In this document: piece after piece, positions 52,555-62,127 of the stretch | How the letters are laid out: each line of letters opens with the position of its first letter | Position numbering within the stretch: the first letter of the stretch is position 1 | Assembly (NCBI GenBank): GCA_963701815.1 | Contig: CAVPBN010000004.1 | Coordinates: 1 to 64,000 of the forward strand | Source of the DNA: AP-15 sp963701815 | GTDB taxonomy: Bacteria > Pseudomonadota > Alphaproteobacteria > ATCC43930 > CGMCC-115725 | Reading direction: 5' to 3' | DNA length: 64,000 nt | Made by a program: the position numbers and the translations under genes | Notes under the pieces: generated by a model | What the model saw: the letters and a program-made list of their open reading frames with translations, nothing else | Told to the model about the DNA's origin: nothing | The model's database searches: none

Positions 52555-53192
52555 TCGTCACGATCGTAGATTACGGCTCGGGCAATCTGCGTTCGGCGGC
52601 AAAGGCCTTCGAGCGCGCTGCAGCAGAGATCGAGATTGCGGCCGAAATCGTCGTGACAAGCGTGCCCGAAACGATCGCAAGGGCTGACCGGGTCGTGCTG
52701 CCCGGCGTCGGAGCGTTTGCCGATTGCCGCCGTGGGGTCGCCGCAGTCCCCGGTCTCGAAGCGGCGCTGGGAGAAGCGGTGACGGTTCGCGCGCGCCCGT
52801 TTTTGGGCATCTGCGTCGGCATGCAGCTGATGGCCGAGCGCGGCCTTGAATTCGAGACGACCGACGGCTTCGGCTGGGTTGGCGGCGAGGTGGTCGCGAT
52901 CGCGCCGTCTGACCCGGCTCTCAAGGTCCCGCATATGGGCTGGAACGAGATCGAGCCGAGGGCCGCGCATCCGTTGTTGGCCGGGATTGCCGCCGGCGCC
53001 CATGTCTATTTCGTCCACAGCTATCATTTCCGGCATGGCAATGCGAAAGACCTGCTGGCGGTCACCGATTACGGCGGCCCGCTGGCGGCGATCGTCGGCC
53101 GCGACAATCTGGTCGGGACCCAGTTCCATCCGGAAAAGAGCCAGGAGTCGGGGCTGCGGCTGATCGGCAACTTTCTGCGATGGCGCCCATGA
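52551..53192 (+). CDS. hisH: Imidazole glycerol phosphate synthase glutaminase subunit
   Basis: A 213-residue class I glutamine amidotransferase subunit that feeds ammonia to HisF. It starts IVTIVDYGSGNLRSAAKAFE and has the nucleophile cysteine in FLGICVGMQLM and the catalytic histidine and glutamate in GTQFHPEKSQESGL. Start and stop overlap hisB and the GNAT gene by four bases each, so it is clearly part of the operon. Confidence 0.96.
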   Translation: MIVTIVDYGSGNLRSAAKAFERAAAEIEIAAEIVVTSVPETIARADRVVLPGVGAFADCRRGVAAVPGLEAALGEAVTVRARPFLGICVGMQLMAERGLEFETTDGFGWVGGEVVAIAPSDPALKVPHMGWNEIEPRAAHPLLAGIAAGAHVYFVHSYHFRHGNAKDLLAVTDYGGPLAAIVGRDNLVGTQFHPEKSQESGLRLIGNFLRWRP

Positions 53193-53746
53193 GCGACGCG
53201 CTGAGTTTCGATGCGACGGTTTCGTTCGAGCGGCTGACGAAGTATGCCGGGACCGACCTCGACGATCTGTCCGAGGCGACCGAGCAGGCGATCGCCGAGG
53301 GCGGCGGATTTGGCTGGCTCAAACCGCCGCCGCGTCAGGTTCTCGAAAATTACTGGAAGGGCGTGCTGCTCGTGCCGGAGCGCCGCCTCGTCGTCGGCCG
53401 CCTGGACGGCATCATCGCCGGTTCGGCGCAGCTCAGCCGGGCGCCGCGCAACAACGAGGCGCAGGCATTCGCCGGCACCCTGACCAGCGCTTTTGTGGCT
53501 CCGTGGGCGCGCAGGCGCGGCCTCGGCGCCGGCATCGTGCTGGAAATCGAACGGTTGGCGCGGGAATTGGGTCTGGCGGTGCTCAATCTCGATTTGCGCG
53601 ATACCCAGCGCGCGGCGATCCGCCTCTACGACAGGCTGGGCTACGAGCGCTGGGGCATCCACCCGGCCTACGCTCGGGTCGATGGTTCGATCGTGCCCGG
53701 TCACTTCTATTTCAAGCGGCTCGACAGCGAGCCGGCGGCGCAGTGA
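53189..53746 (+). CDS. GNAT-family N-acetyltransferase embedded in the his operon
   Basis: A 185-residue GNAT acetyltransferase. The acetyl-CoA signature is SAFVAPWARRRGLGAGIVLE (Q/RxxGxG/A type), followed by LAVLNLDLRDTQRAAIRLYD and RLGYERWGIHPAYARVDG, the C-terminal motif B. It lies between hisH and hisA, overlapping both by four bases, so it is expected to be co-translated with histidine enzymes. The substrate is unknown. An acylated metabolite or repair function can only be guessed. A GNAT gene in this slot may occur in relatives, which I cannot check. Confidence 0.85.
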   Translation: MSDALSFDATVSFERLTKYAGTDLDDLSEATEQAIAEGGGFGWLKPPPRQVLENYWKGVLLVPERRLVVGRLDGIIAGSAQLSRAPRNNEAQAFAGTLTSAFVAPWARRRGLGAGIVLEIERLARELGLAVLNLDLRDTQRAAIRLYDRLGYERWGIHPAYARVDGSIVPGHFYFKRLDSEPAAQ

Positions 53747-54488
53747 TCCTCTATCCGGCGATCGATCTGAAGGACGGCGCCTGCGTCCGCTTGGTGCGCG
53801 GCGAGATGGCGAGCGCCACGGTCTTCAATCGCGACCCGGCGGCCCAGGCCCGGCAATTCGCCGATGCCGGCTTTGCCTGGCTCCATCTCGTCGATCTGAA
53901 CGGCGCCTTTGCCGGCCGGTCGATCAATGGCGAAGCGGTGCGCGCGGTCCGCCGCGCCGTTACTCTGCCGATCCAGCTCGGCGGCGGTATCCGCGACCGC
54001 TCGGCGATCGACGCCTGGTGTGCGTTCGGCATCGACCGACTGGTTTTGGGCACCGCCGCGCTGCGCGACCCGGCGATGGTGCGCAGCGCCGCCCGCGATT
54101 ATCCGGGTCGGATCGCGGTCGCCATAGATGCCCGCGACGGCCGGGTCGCGGTCGAGGGCTGGGCAGTCACGACCGAAATCGGCGTGATCGAGCTCGCCCG
54201 GAGGTTTGTCGACAGCGGCGTCGCCGCCGTCGTCTACACCGACATCGCCCGCGACGGCGCGCTGAGCGGGGTCGATCCGCAGCGGATCCGGAAATTGGCG
54301 CGCGGCATCGAGATTCCGGTCATCGCCTCGGGCGGCGTAGCCTCGCTCGCCGACATTGCCGCGCTCAAAGAGGGCGAAGCGGACGGCATCGCCGGGGTGA
54401 TCTGCGGGCGGGCGCTTTATGACGGCCGGATCGACCCGCAGGCGGCATTGCGCCTGGCTGCCTCCGGCCCCGGCGGACCGGACCCATC

Positions 54489-54495
<7 letters not shown>
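53743..54495 (+). CDS. hisA: ProFAR isomerase
   Basis: A 250-residue TIM barrel enzyme that isomerises ProFAR to PRFAR in histidine synthesis. The catalytic aspartates are in LYPAIDLKDGACVRL and VAIDARDGRVAVEGW. The phosphate-binding loops are LGGGIRD and ASGGVASL. GTG at 53743 overlaps the GNAT stop (GTGA) and gives the normal N-terminus, which begins with the first beta strand. Its 3' end overlaps hisF by seven bases. Confidence 0.95.
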
Positions 54496-55248
<753 letters not shown>

Positions 55249-55249
55249 A

Positions 55250-55657
55250 ATGCCGAAAAAATCCGGGTCAAAAGAGCTGCTCTCCAAAGAGCCGGCGCCG
55301 AACGGGACGGGTCCGGCAGAACCTGTGCCGGTTGCGCTGGGGCCGACGCTCGACCGCTTGTGGGGGGTGATCCAATCGCGCCGCGGCGCCGATCCGCAAA
55401 GCTCCTATACGGCGCGGCTGTTCGCCCGCGGTCGCGCCAAGATCGCGCAAAAACTCGGCGAGGAGGCTGTCGAGGCGGTCATCGAGGGGATCAGGGGCGA
55501 TCGGGCCGCGCTCGTCGGCGAGAGCGCCGATCTGCTCTATCATCTGTTGGTGATGTGGGCCGATGCCGGGATTTCGCCGAACGAGATCGCCGCCGAGCTG
55601 ACGCGGCGCGAAGGCAGGTCCGGGATCGACGAAAAACGCGGTCGGGCCAATCTATGA
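55250..55657 (+). CDS. hisE: Phosphoribosyl-ATP pyrophosphatase
   Basis: A 135-residue MazG-fold pyrophosphohydrolase that removes diphosphate from PR-ATP, the second step of histidine synthesis. TLDRLWGVIQSRRGADPQSS, then the metal motif KLGEEAVEAVIEGIRGD and ESADLLYHLLVMWAD match HisE. The protein has a 30-residue, proline- and lysine-rich extension before the fold, longer than the family norm of about 105. It starts two bases after the corrected hisF stop. Confidence 0.94.
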   Translation: MPKKSGSKELLSKEPAPNGTGPAEPVPVALGPTLDRLWGVIQSRRGADPQSSYTARLFARGRAKIAQKLGEEAVEAVIEGIRGDRAALVGESADLLYHLLVMWADAGISPNEIAAELTRREGRSGIDEKRGRANL

Positions 55658-55684
55658 TCGCCATCAATTTTGCCGGAGGGCGTC

Positions 55685-56047
55685 GTGGCCTATGATCGAG
55701 ACAACGTCTTCGCCCGCATCCTGCGCGGCGAACTCCCGTGCAGCAAGGTGTACGAGGACGACCACGTGCTGGCGTTTCACGACATCAACCCGCAGGCGCC
55801 GACCCACATCCTGGCGATCCCGAAGGGCGAATACGTCTCGTTCGACGATTTTTCGCAACGCGCGTCGCCGCAGGAGATCGCCGCGCTGGTCCGCGCCGTC
55901 GGTGAGATCGCCCGCCAATTCGGCGTCGCCGAAACCGGCTATCGTATTCTCGCCAACACCGGTCCGGCCGCCCACCAGGAGGTGCCGCATTTTCATCTGC
56001 ACCTGTTCGCCGGCCGCGACCTCGGCGGCATGCTGCCGCACCGCTGA
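55685..56047 (+). CDS. HIT-family (HINT-like) nucleotide-binding hydrolase
   Basis: A 120-residue histidine-triad protein. Motifs are NVFARILRGELPCSKVYEDD, INPQAPTHILAIPKGEYVS, GYRILANTGPAAHQEVPHFH and the catalytic triad HFHLHLFAGRDLGGML. HINT-type members hydrolyse adenosine phosphoramidates. GTG 55685 follows GGAGG with good spacing. A TTG 15 bases upstream is the alternative. It is placed just after hisE on the same strand, possibly in the same transcript, and is convergent with comM. Confidence 0.93.
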   Translation: MAYDRDNVFARILRGELPCSKVYEDDHVLAFHDINPQAPTHILAIPKGEYVSFDDFSQRASPQEIAALVRAVGEIARQFGVAETGYRILANTGPAAHQEVPHFHLHLFAGRDLGGMLPHR

Positions 56048-56079
56048 CCGGTTCGCCCGGGGGTTGGCCGCGGGCTGCG

Positions 56080-57613
56080 TCAGCGTCGGGGCGCGCCTTC
56101 CGGCAGGGCCGGCAGGCGGCGATAGCTCAGCGCCTCGGCCACGTGCCCGCGGGTGACGGTGGCGCCGCCTTCGAGATCGGCGAGGGTGCGGGCGACGCGC
56201 AATACCCGGTGGTAGCCGCGCGCCGACAGCCGCAACCGGTCCGCCGCGCGGATCAGCAATTCGCGGCCGCTCGGCTCCGGCGTCGCCACTTCGTCGAGCA
56301 AGCGCGCCATCGGCCTCGGCGTTGGTGCCGATCGGCCGGTCGGGCGACAAGGCGGCGTAACGTCTGGCCTGCCTGGCGCGGGCCGCGGCGACCCGGCGGG
56401 CGATCGCAGCGCTGTCCTCGGCCGGCGGCGGCAGGCTCAGATCGCCCAGCGACACCGCCGGCACATCGATGTTGAGGTCGATGCGGTCCAACAGCGGGCC
56501 CGAAAGCCGCGCCTGGTATTCCTCGGCGCAGCGCGGCGCCCGGCCGCAGGCGGTCTCGGCAAAATGGCCGCAGCGGCACGGGTTCATCGCCGCGATCAAC
56601 TGAAATCGGGCCGGATAGGTGACATGCCCGCTGGCCCGGGCGACGGTCACCCGGCCGGTTTCGAGCGGCTGGCGCAACGCTTCGAGCGCGGCGCGGTTGA
56701 ACTCCGGCAATTCGTCGAGAAACAGCACCCCCTGATGCGCCAGCGAGATCTCGCCGGGGCGGGCGCGGGTCCCGCCGCCGACCAATGCCGGCAGCGAGGC
56801 GGAATGATGCGGGTCGCGAAACGGCCGCTCGCGCGTCAGCCCGCCGCTGCGCAGCCCGCCGGCGACCGACTGGATCATTCCGAGCTGCAGGGCCTCGGCC
56901 GGTTCGAGCGGCGGCAGGATGCCCGGCAGACGCGCCGCCAGCATCGACTTGCCCGAACCCGGCGGGCCGACCATCAACAGGTTGTGGCCGCCCGCGGCGG
57001 CGATTTCGAGCGCGCGCTTGGCGCTCTCCTGGCCCTTTACATCCCTGAGATCGAGCCCGGCCGACCCGGAAGCGGCAAGCCGCGGCTCGGGCGGCGGCAA
57101 CAGCTGCGTGCCCTTGAAGTGGTTGACGATCGCCAGCAGGCTCGGCGCGGCGATGATCTCGATCGGTCCGGCCCAGGCCGCCTCGCCGCCGCAGGCGGCC
57201 GGGCAGATGATGCCGCTTTCGCGGGCTGCCGCGGCGAGGCCGGCGAGCAACACGCCGGCGACGCTGGTCAGCGAGCCGTCGAGCGACACCTCGCCGAGCG
57301 CCGTATAGCCGTCGAGCTCTGCGGCCGGCAACACCTCCAGCGCGGCCAGCAGGCCGAGCGCGATCGGCAGGTCGAAATGGCTGCCCTCCTTGAGGACGTC
57401 GGCCGGCGCCAGGTTGACGGTGATCCGTTTCGGCGGCAATGCGAGCCCGAGCGCGTTGAGCGCCGCCCGCACCCGCTCGCGCGACTCGGCGACCGCCTTG
57501 TCCGGCAGGCCGACGACGGTAAAGCTCGGCAGCCCCGAGGCGATCGTCACCTGGGTCTCGACTTCGATGACTTCGACCCCGTGGAACGCCACCGTCCGGA
57601 CCCGCGCGACCAT
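56080..57613 (-). CDS. comM: ComM/YifB-type Mg-chelatase-like AAA+ helicase, one frameshift
   Basis: A YifB/ComM-family protein. ComM acts in natural transformation as a hexameric branch-migration helicase. It shows VEVETQVTIASGLPSFTVVGL, ALPPKRITVNLAPADVLKEG, Walker A MVGPPGSGKSMLAARLPG, FRDPHHSASLPALVGGG, LFLDELPEFNRAALE and AAMNPCRCGHF. An extra base near 56304 shifts the frame after NAEADG. The next frame continues LLDEVATPEPSGRELLIRAA and LSARGYHRVLRVARTLADL to a stop at 56080. Corrected length is 510 residues, normal for the family. Confidence 0.88.
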
Positions 57614-57715
57614 GCCCTACCGCCCCTCCAGCACGCGGGGAGTGTAGGAGGATGCCGGCACTGACGCCAGCGGCGAAACGACAGCGCGCCCAGCGGCCCG
57701 GCTGAGGCTGTCGGT

Positions 57716-59507
57716 TCAGAGCCGGTCCGGATCGAAGGCGAGCACCGCTGCGCCCGCGCGCAGGCCGGCCAAGCAACCCGGCGCCGGGGCCACGAAATGG
57801 TCGGCAAAAAACCTGATCGGTCGCGAGCTTGGCCGACAGATATGCCGGATCGCCTTGGCCGGCGGCCAATTGTTGCTCGGCGGCTAGCGCCTGCCGCGCC
57901 ATCAGCCAGCCGGCGCATACCGTGCCGAGCAGCCCGAGATACGCGACCGACCCGGCCGCCGCCACGGCGTCATCCGCCTCGATCAGCCAGGCGGTCGCGG
58001 TTTCGAGCGCGGCCACTCCGTCCTCCAGGGTGCGGGCAGTTTCGGCCAGCCCGGCCGGGCCGGACGCCGCCAGAGCCACGGTCTCGCGCATCTCGGCGAT
58101 CAACGCCGCTGCCGCTTCGCCGCGGTCGCGCTTCAGCTTGCGGCCGACCAGGTCGCCGGCCTGGATGCCGTTGGTGCCTTCGTAGATCGGGGCGATCCGG
58201 GCGTCGCGCCAATGCTGCGCCGCACCGGTCTCTTCGATATAGCCCATGCCGCCATGCACCTGAATCCCGGTCGAAGCGACGGCCACCCCGAGATCGGTGC
58301 ACCACCCCTTGACCACCGGGATCAGCAGATCGGCCCGGCGTTGCGCATGGAACCGCTCGGCCGTATCGGCAAGATGCCGGCTGCGGTCGATCACTGCCGC
58401 GGCGTAATAGGCGAGTGCGCGCATCGCCTCGGTGGCGGCGCGCATCCACAGCAGCATCCGGCGCACATCCGGGTGATGGATGATCGCCGGCGCACCGCCA
58501 TCGACGCCGGCCCCGGCTCCCGAACCCGCGGGGACGCCGAGCGGCCGGCCCTGCACCCGGGTGCGGGCGAAGTCGCGCGCCTGCTGATAGGCCCGCTCGG
58601 CGATCGCCAAACCCTGCACCCCGATATTGAGCCGGGCATTGTTCATCATCGTGAACATCAATTCGAGACCGCGGTTTTCCTCGCCGATGCGCCAGCCGAT
58701 CGCGTCCTCATAGGCGAGCACGCAGGTCGGCGAGGCATGGATGCCGAGCTTGTGTTCGAGGCTCAGGGTCTGGATCCCGTTGCGCGGACCGAGGGCGTTG
58801 TCCTTGCCCGGCAGAAATTTCGGCGCCAGGAACAGCGACAGCCCCCGGCTTCCCGGCGGTCCGTCGGGGCTGCGCGCCAGCACCATATGGACGATGTTCG
58901 CGGCGAGGTCATGGTCGCCGTAGGTGATGAAGATCTTCTGGCCGGTGATCCGGTAATGCTCGCCCCATTCCGGGTCGTATGCCGGGACCGCGCGGGTGCG
59001 CAGCGCGCCGAGATCCGACCCGGCCTGCGGCTCGGTCAGGTTCATCGTCCCGGTCCATTCGCCGGAGACCAGCCGGCCGAGATAGCGCGCCTTCTGCTCG
59101 GCCGAGCCATAGGCCTGCAGCACTTCGATCGCGGCCATGTTGAGCAACGGGCACAGCGCGAAGCCCATGCAGGCCGAGCTCCACATCTCGGCCACCGGCA
59201 CCGCGAGGGCGAACGGCAGACCCTGCCCGCCATATTCGGGATCGGCGGAGAGCCCGTTCCAGCCGCCCTCGACATGGCGCCGATAGGCCTCGCGAAACCC
59301 CGGCGGGGTCCGCACCACGCCGTTTTCGAGGATGCTGCCGACCCGGTCGCCCGGTCGGTTCAGCGGCGCCAACACCGTTTCGGCGAGCCGCGCCGCCTCG
59401 CCCAGGATCGCTTCGACCACGTCGGGGTCGGCGGTCTCGCCGCCCGCCGGTCCCGCGGGCGTCTCCAGCGCAAAGCGCATATCGGCGAGCGGCGCGGCAT
59501 AGGTCAC
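57716..59507 (-). CDS. Acyl-CoA dehydrogenase with C-terminal DUF (FadE-like), one frameshift
   Basis: A large acyl-CoA dehydrogenase, oxidising acyl-CoA to the 2-enoyl form. It has MNLTEPQAGSDLGALRTRAV, the ITGQKIFITYGDHDLA loop, GLELMFTMMNNARLNIGVQG with the second signature and VHGGMGYIEETGAAQHWRDA (catalytic glutamate in YEGTNGIQA), followed by the C-terminal PF12806-like domain. One extra A in a six-A run (57806-57811, plus strand) breaks the frame in the last 35 residues. Correcting it restores ADHFVAPAPGCLAGLRAG and FDPDRL, stopping at 57716, for 596 residues. Start GTG 59507 with GAGGA upstream. In the uncorrected sequence the frame runs on into comM, an artefact. Confidence 0.86.
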
Positions 59508-59608
59508 GGGACGATTCCTCCGGCTGGGGCGCCCGAGTGTAGCCGACCGCCGGCCCGATCGGAACCGCCGCTCACAGGGATGGCCTGGTCGGAAGCGGGG
59601 CTTCGAGT

Positions 59609-59640
59609 TCCCCACCCCCTTTCAAGAAAGGAGGAGGGCG
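59609..59640. repeat. REP-like palindromic element
   Basis: A hairpin CCTTTC-AA-GAAAGG (59618-59631) is flanked by C-rich and G-rich arms, and the minus strand would translate as SPSSFLERGWG. This is a common peptide from SFLERG-type bacterial extragenic repeats. It fills much of the space between the acyl-CoA dehydrogenase start and the glycosylase stop. Confidence 0.55.
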
Positions 59641-59654
59641 ATTGTGGCGGCCTC

Positions 59655-60290
59655 TTATCCGTTGAGCGATCTCGGACCGCTGACGAACGGATTGCCCCGC
59701 AGATAAAATCGCAGCAGGCGGTCCGCATCCCGCGAGATGCCGATCCTGATGCTCCGTGCGATTTCGCCGGGTTCGCGGTCACCTCGTCCGAGCCATAGAG
59801 GGCCTTCTCGGCAAAGATCGAGCCCATCGAGCAGATGATCGACCCGCAACGCCGCGGCGAGCCTTCCTGGTCCTCGCGCCAAGTCGCGCAAGCGCTCGAT
59901 GCCGCGATTGAGCCGCATGATCGGGACGCCTTCGAGCGGCTCGATCGCCCTGATCAGGACGCCGGCTCCGATCCCGGGCATCTCGCTCGATACATTCAGC
60001 ATGTATGAGCTGCCGTAGGCGAGATAAATATAGGCGTGCCCGGGTTCGAGAAACAGCGAACGATTACGCCGAGTCATCCCCCGGTAGGCGTGCCCGGCGG
60101 CGTCGCCGACGACATACGCCTCGGTTTCGACGATACGACCGCTGGCGACGCCCTCGGGCAACTCCCGCACCAGCACCTTGCCAAGGAGACAGCGGGCGAG
60201 AGAGACCGTATCGATCGGCAGCTCCGCGCGGGCGAGCGGCAGGTTGCCATCCTTACGACGGCTAGGTTTCAGGGCATCCGCTCGACCCAT
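59655..60290 (-). CDS. mpg: DNA-3-methyladenine glycosylase (Mpg/AAG type)
   Basis: A 211-residue glycosylase that removes 3-methyladenine and other alkylated or deaminated purines. SLARCLLGKVLVRELPEGV is followed by the catalytic region GRIVETEAYVVGDAAGHAYR, then GMTRRNRSLFLEPGHAYIYL and AYGSSYMLNV, and ARGPGRLAAAL. The glutamate in ETEAY is the general base. The start ATG at 60290 lies 22 bases inside the upstream NTF2-like gene, so the two are probably co-transcribed. Confidence 0.93.
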   Translation of the reverse strand: MGRADALKPSRRKDGNLPLARAELPIDTVSLARCLLGKVLVRELPEGVASGRIVETEAYVVGDAAGHAYRGMTRRNRSLFLEPGHAYIYLAYGSSYMLNVSSEMPGIGAGVLIRAIEPLEGVPIMRLNRGIERLRDLARGPGRLAAALRVDHLLDGLDLCREGPLWLGRGDREPGEIARSIRIGISRDADRLLRFYLRGNPFVSGPRSLNG

Positions 60291-60649
60291 TGCGCGCGCG
60301 AAGGCCCCGGCTCGAACGGATCGCCGAAATACTGGGTCTCGCGGGCCACCTTCCCATCGAGGAACTCCATGATGCTCACGGTGTAAGACGGCCGCCCGTC
60401 ATAGGTCAGGACATATTCGGTGACCCAGAGGTCGCCCGCGCCGATTATCCGCCGCACTGCGAAGCGTTTCCGGTTCGGCTGCGCGGCGCGAGACGACTGA
60501 ATCTGCCGCCGCCCGCGGATGCGCTCGCCCGATTGCGGATATTCGAGCACCGCGTCCTCTCGATAAATCTCGTGCTCCGCCTCGAAATCGTTCGCATCGG
60601 AGGCGGCCCAGTGGCGATCCAGAGCCGCTCGGATCTCTCGGTCTTCCAT
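60269..60649 (-). CDS. SnoaL/NTF2-like family protein
   Basis: A 126-residue NTF2-fold protein: EDREIRAALDRHWAASDAND, IYREDAVLEYPQSGERIRGR, then YVLTYDGRPSYTVSIMEFLD and KVARETQYFGDPFEPG. This is the nuclear transport factor 2/SnoaL-like pattern with the helix, curved sheet and conserved DPFEP end. Such proteins include isomerases, cyclases and ligand binders, and no function is indicated. GGAGAT precedes the ATG at 60649. Its stop overlaps the glycosylase start. Confidence 0.82.
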   Translation of the reverse strand: MEDREIRAALDRHWAASDANDFEAEHEIYREDAVLEYPQSGERIRGRRQIQSSRAAQPNRKRFAVRRIIGAGDLWVTEYVLTYDGRPSYTVSIMEFLDGKVARETQYFGDPFEPGPSRAQWVERMP

Positions 60650-60715
60650 ATCAAATCTCCTTTGGCAATTCAGCCCCATTCTTTCGCGCTTCTGAGCTTG
60701 ATGGCGCCGAGCGCT

Positions 60716-62101
60716 TCAGAATTGCATATGGACCTTGAAGCCGAAGACGGCCGCGTTTCGGATGTTTGACTGGGCGTTCGGTCGGATGACGTATTGGAAC
60801 TCCGGTCGGAAATCCACGCCGCGATACGCGTGGATGTTGTAATTGGCTTCGACGAACATTTCGTGGGTTTGCACGCCGGTCGCCCCATTGCTGAACGGAA
60901 CGGCCAGTTCCGCCTGTTTGGTCTGCACCGCGCCGAGCGGGCCGCTGATCGTGTTGTAGTTGAAGAGCAACCCGACCGCGTCCTGCGGCCGCGCCCGCCA
61001 GAAGCCGCGGTCGACAAGGCCCGCGAAGTATTGTTCGGCAAAGGCCGAGACGTTTGGGTTGTTATGGGCAAATCCGGCGAGTGCGATGATGCCGTCCTGG
61101 TCGCCGTCGCCCTGGCGAACCAGCATCTGGTCCGCCAGCACCCAGAGCTGCGTGTCGCGGGAACGCCCTGGGGCAGGCTGTCCCGGGCTTGCCGGCAGCG
61201 CGCTGAGGAAGCTGTCATAGAGCGTCGTGTCGTAGCCGAACCCGAACTTGTAATGTCCGAGCAGATCGTGGGGGCCCAGCGACGGTTCATAGGCGAACTC
61301 GACCGGCACATACACCCCGCTCGCCTGGGATATGTTGTTCGGGAAGCCGCTGCCGAAGTACCTGTTGGTATACAACCCCTGGTTCACTTCATAGACGCCG
61401 GTTTCCAGATAGATATCCGGCGTTGGATGCCAGCGGATCCGGCCCGCCCATACGCCGTCGGGAAAGGCGCTGTGCCCGAGATCGCCGGCCGGCAAGGCCT
61501 TCGGGTCACCGCATATGGCGTTGTTCATAAAGTTGCAGTAAAGCGCTGAGCTGGCGAAATCGTTTTCGACGTTCATTTGCCCAGCGGCAATGTCGAGGCG
61601 GTTGCCGAGCAGGGTCTGCTCGGCATAAGCCGAGACGAGATGCACCAGGACGTTGCCGCTGGCGCCGTAGATTTCCTGCACCGGCGCCACGCTGTCGCCG
61701 ATCAAGATGCTCTCGCTGTAGCCGGAGCGACTGACGAAGATGACGTGGGTAGAGAGCCCGGTGATGCCGGCGCGGCGCTGCCAATCGATATCGATCCCCA
61801 GACCCACCTGATTGGCGAAGGTCGCCCCCTGGGTGACGCCGCCGCTGACATTGCCGGCAAACTCCGACGTGAAATCAAGCAGCACATAGATGCCATGGCT
61901 TGCCAGATCGGTATGTATCCCGCCGGGATCGCCCAGCAGGTGCTCGACCTGCGGGGCGACATAGGCGGGCGGCGGCGATGCCTGCGTCGGCGGCGAGCTC
62001 GGGCCGGTATCGCCATCGCGACCGCTCGCGGTCGTCTGGGCCGCGGCTGGCGATGCCAGAACCGGACCAAGCAGCAGCGCCAGCAAGACAAGACGTCTCA
62101 T
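60716..62101 (-). CDS. OprB-type carbohydrate-selective porin
   Basis: A 461-residue outer-membrane porin. It has a signal peptide (RRLVLLALLLG core, cleavage after PAAA), a proline-rich stretch, then an OprB-family barrel: GIYVLLDFTSEFAGNVSGGV, RAGITGLSTHVIFVSRSG, GQMNVENDFASSALYCNFMN, ETGVYEVNQGL and the terminal beta strand AVFGFKVHMQF, ending in the aromatic residue needed for barrel insertion. It probably lets sugars cross the outer membrane and is followed upstream on the same strand by a sugar MFS transporter, forming an uptake pair. The ATG at 62101 fixes the signal peptide. Confidence 0.9.
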   Translation of the reverse strand: MRRLVLLALLLGPVLASPAAAQTTASGRDGDTGPSSPPTQASPPPAYVAPQVEHLLGDPGGIHTDLASHGIYVLLDFTSEFAGNVSGGVTQGATFANQVGLGIDIDWQRRAGITGLSTHVIFVSRSGYSESILIGDSVAPVQEIYGASGNVLVHLVSAYAEQTLLGNRLDIAAGQMNVENDFASSALYCNFMNNAICGDPKALPAGDLGHSAFPDGVWAGRIRWHPTPDIYLETGVYEVNQGLYTNRYFGSGFPNNISQASGVYVPVEFAYEPSLGPHDLLGHYKFGFGYDTTLYDSFLSALPASPGQPAPGRSRDTQLWVLADQMLVRQGDGDQDGIIALAGFAHNNPNVSAFAEQYFAGLVDRGFWRARPQDAVGLLFNYNTISGPLGAVQTKQAELAVPFSNGATGVQTHEMFVEANYNIHAYRGVDFRPEFQYVIRPNAQSNIRNAAVFGFKVHMQF

Positions 62102-62127
62102 CTCCGGCTCGCACGGAGAGGCGGCGG

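Noticed and set aside
56253..59615. A 1120-residue frame that seems to fuse an acyl-CoA dehydrogenase to a long unknown C-terminal domain
   Set aside because: After the extra base at 57806-57811 the frame only reads a non-coding frame of comM. The true dehydrogenase end and the true comM lie in other frames.
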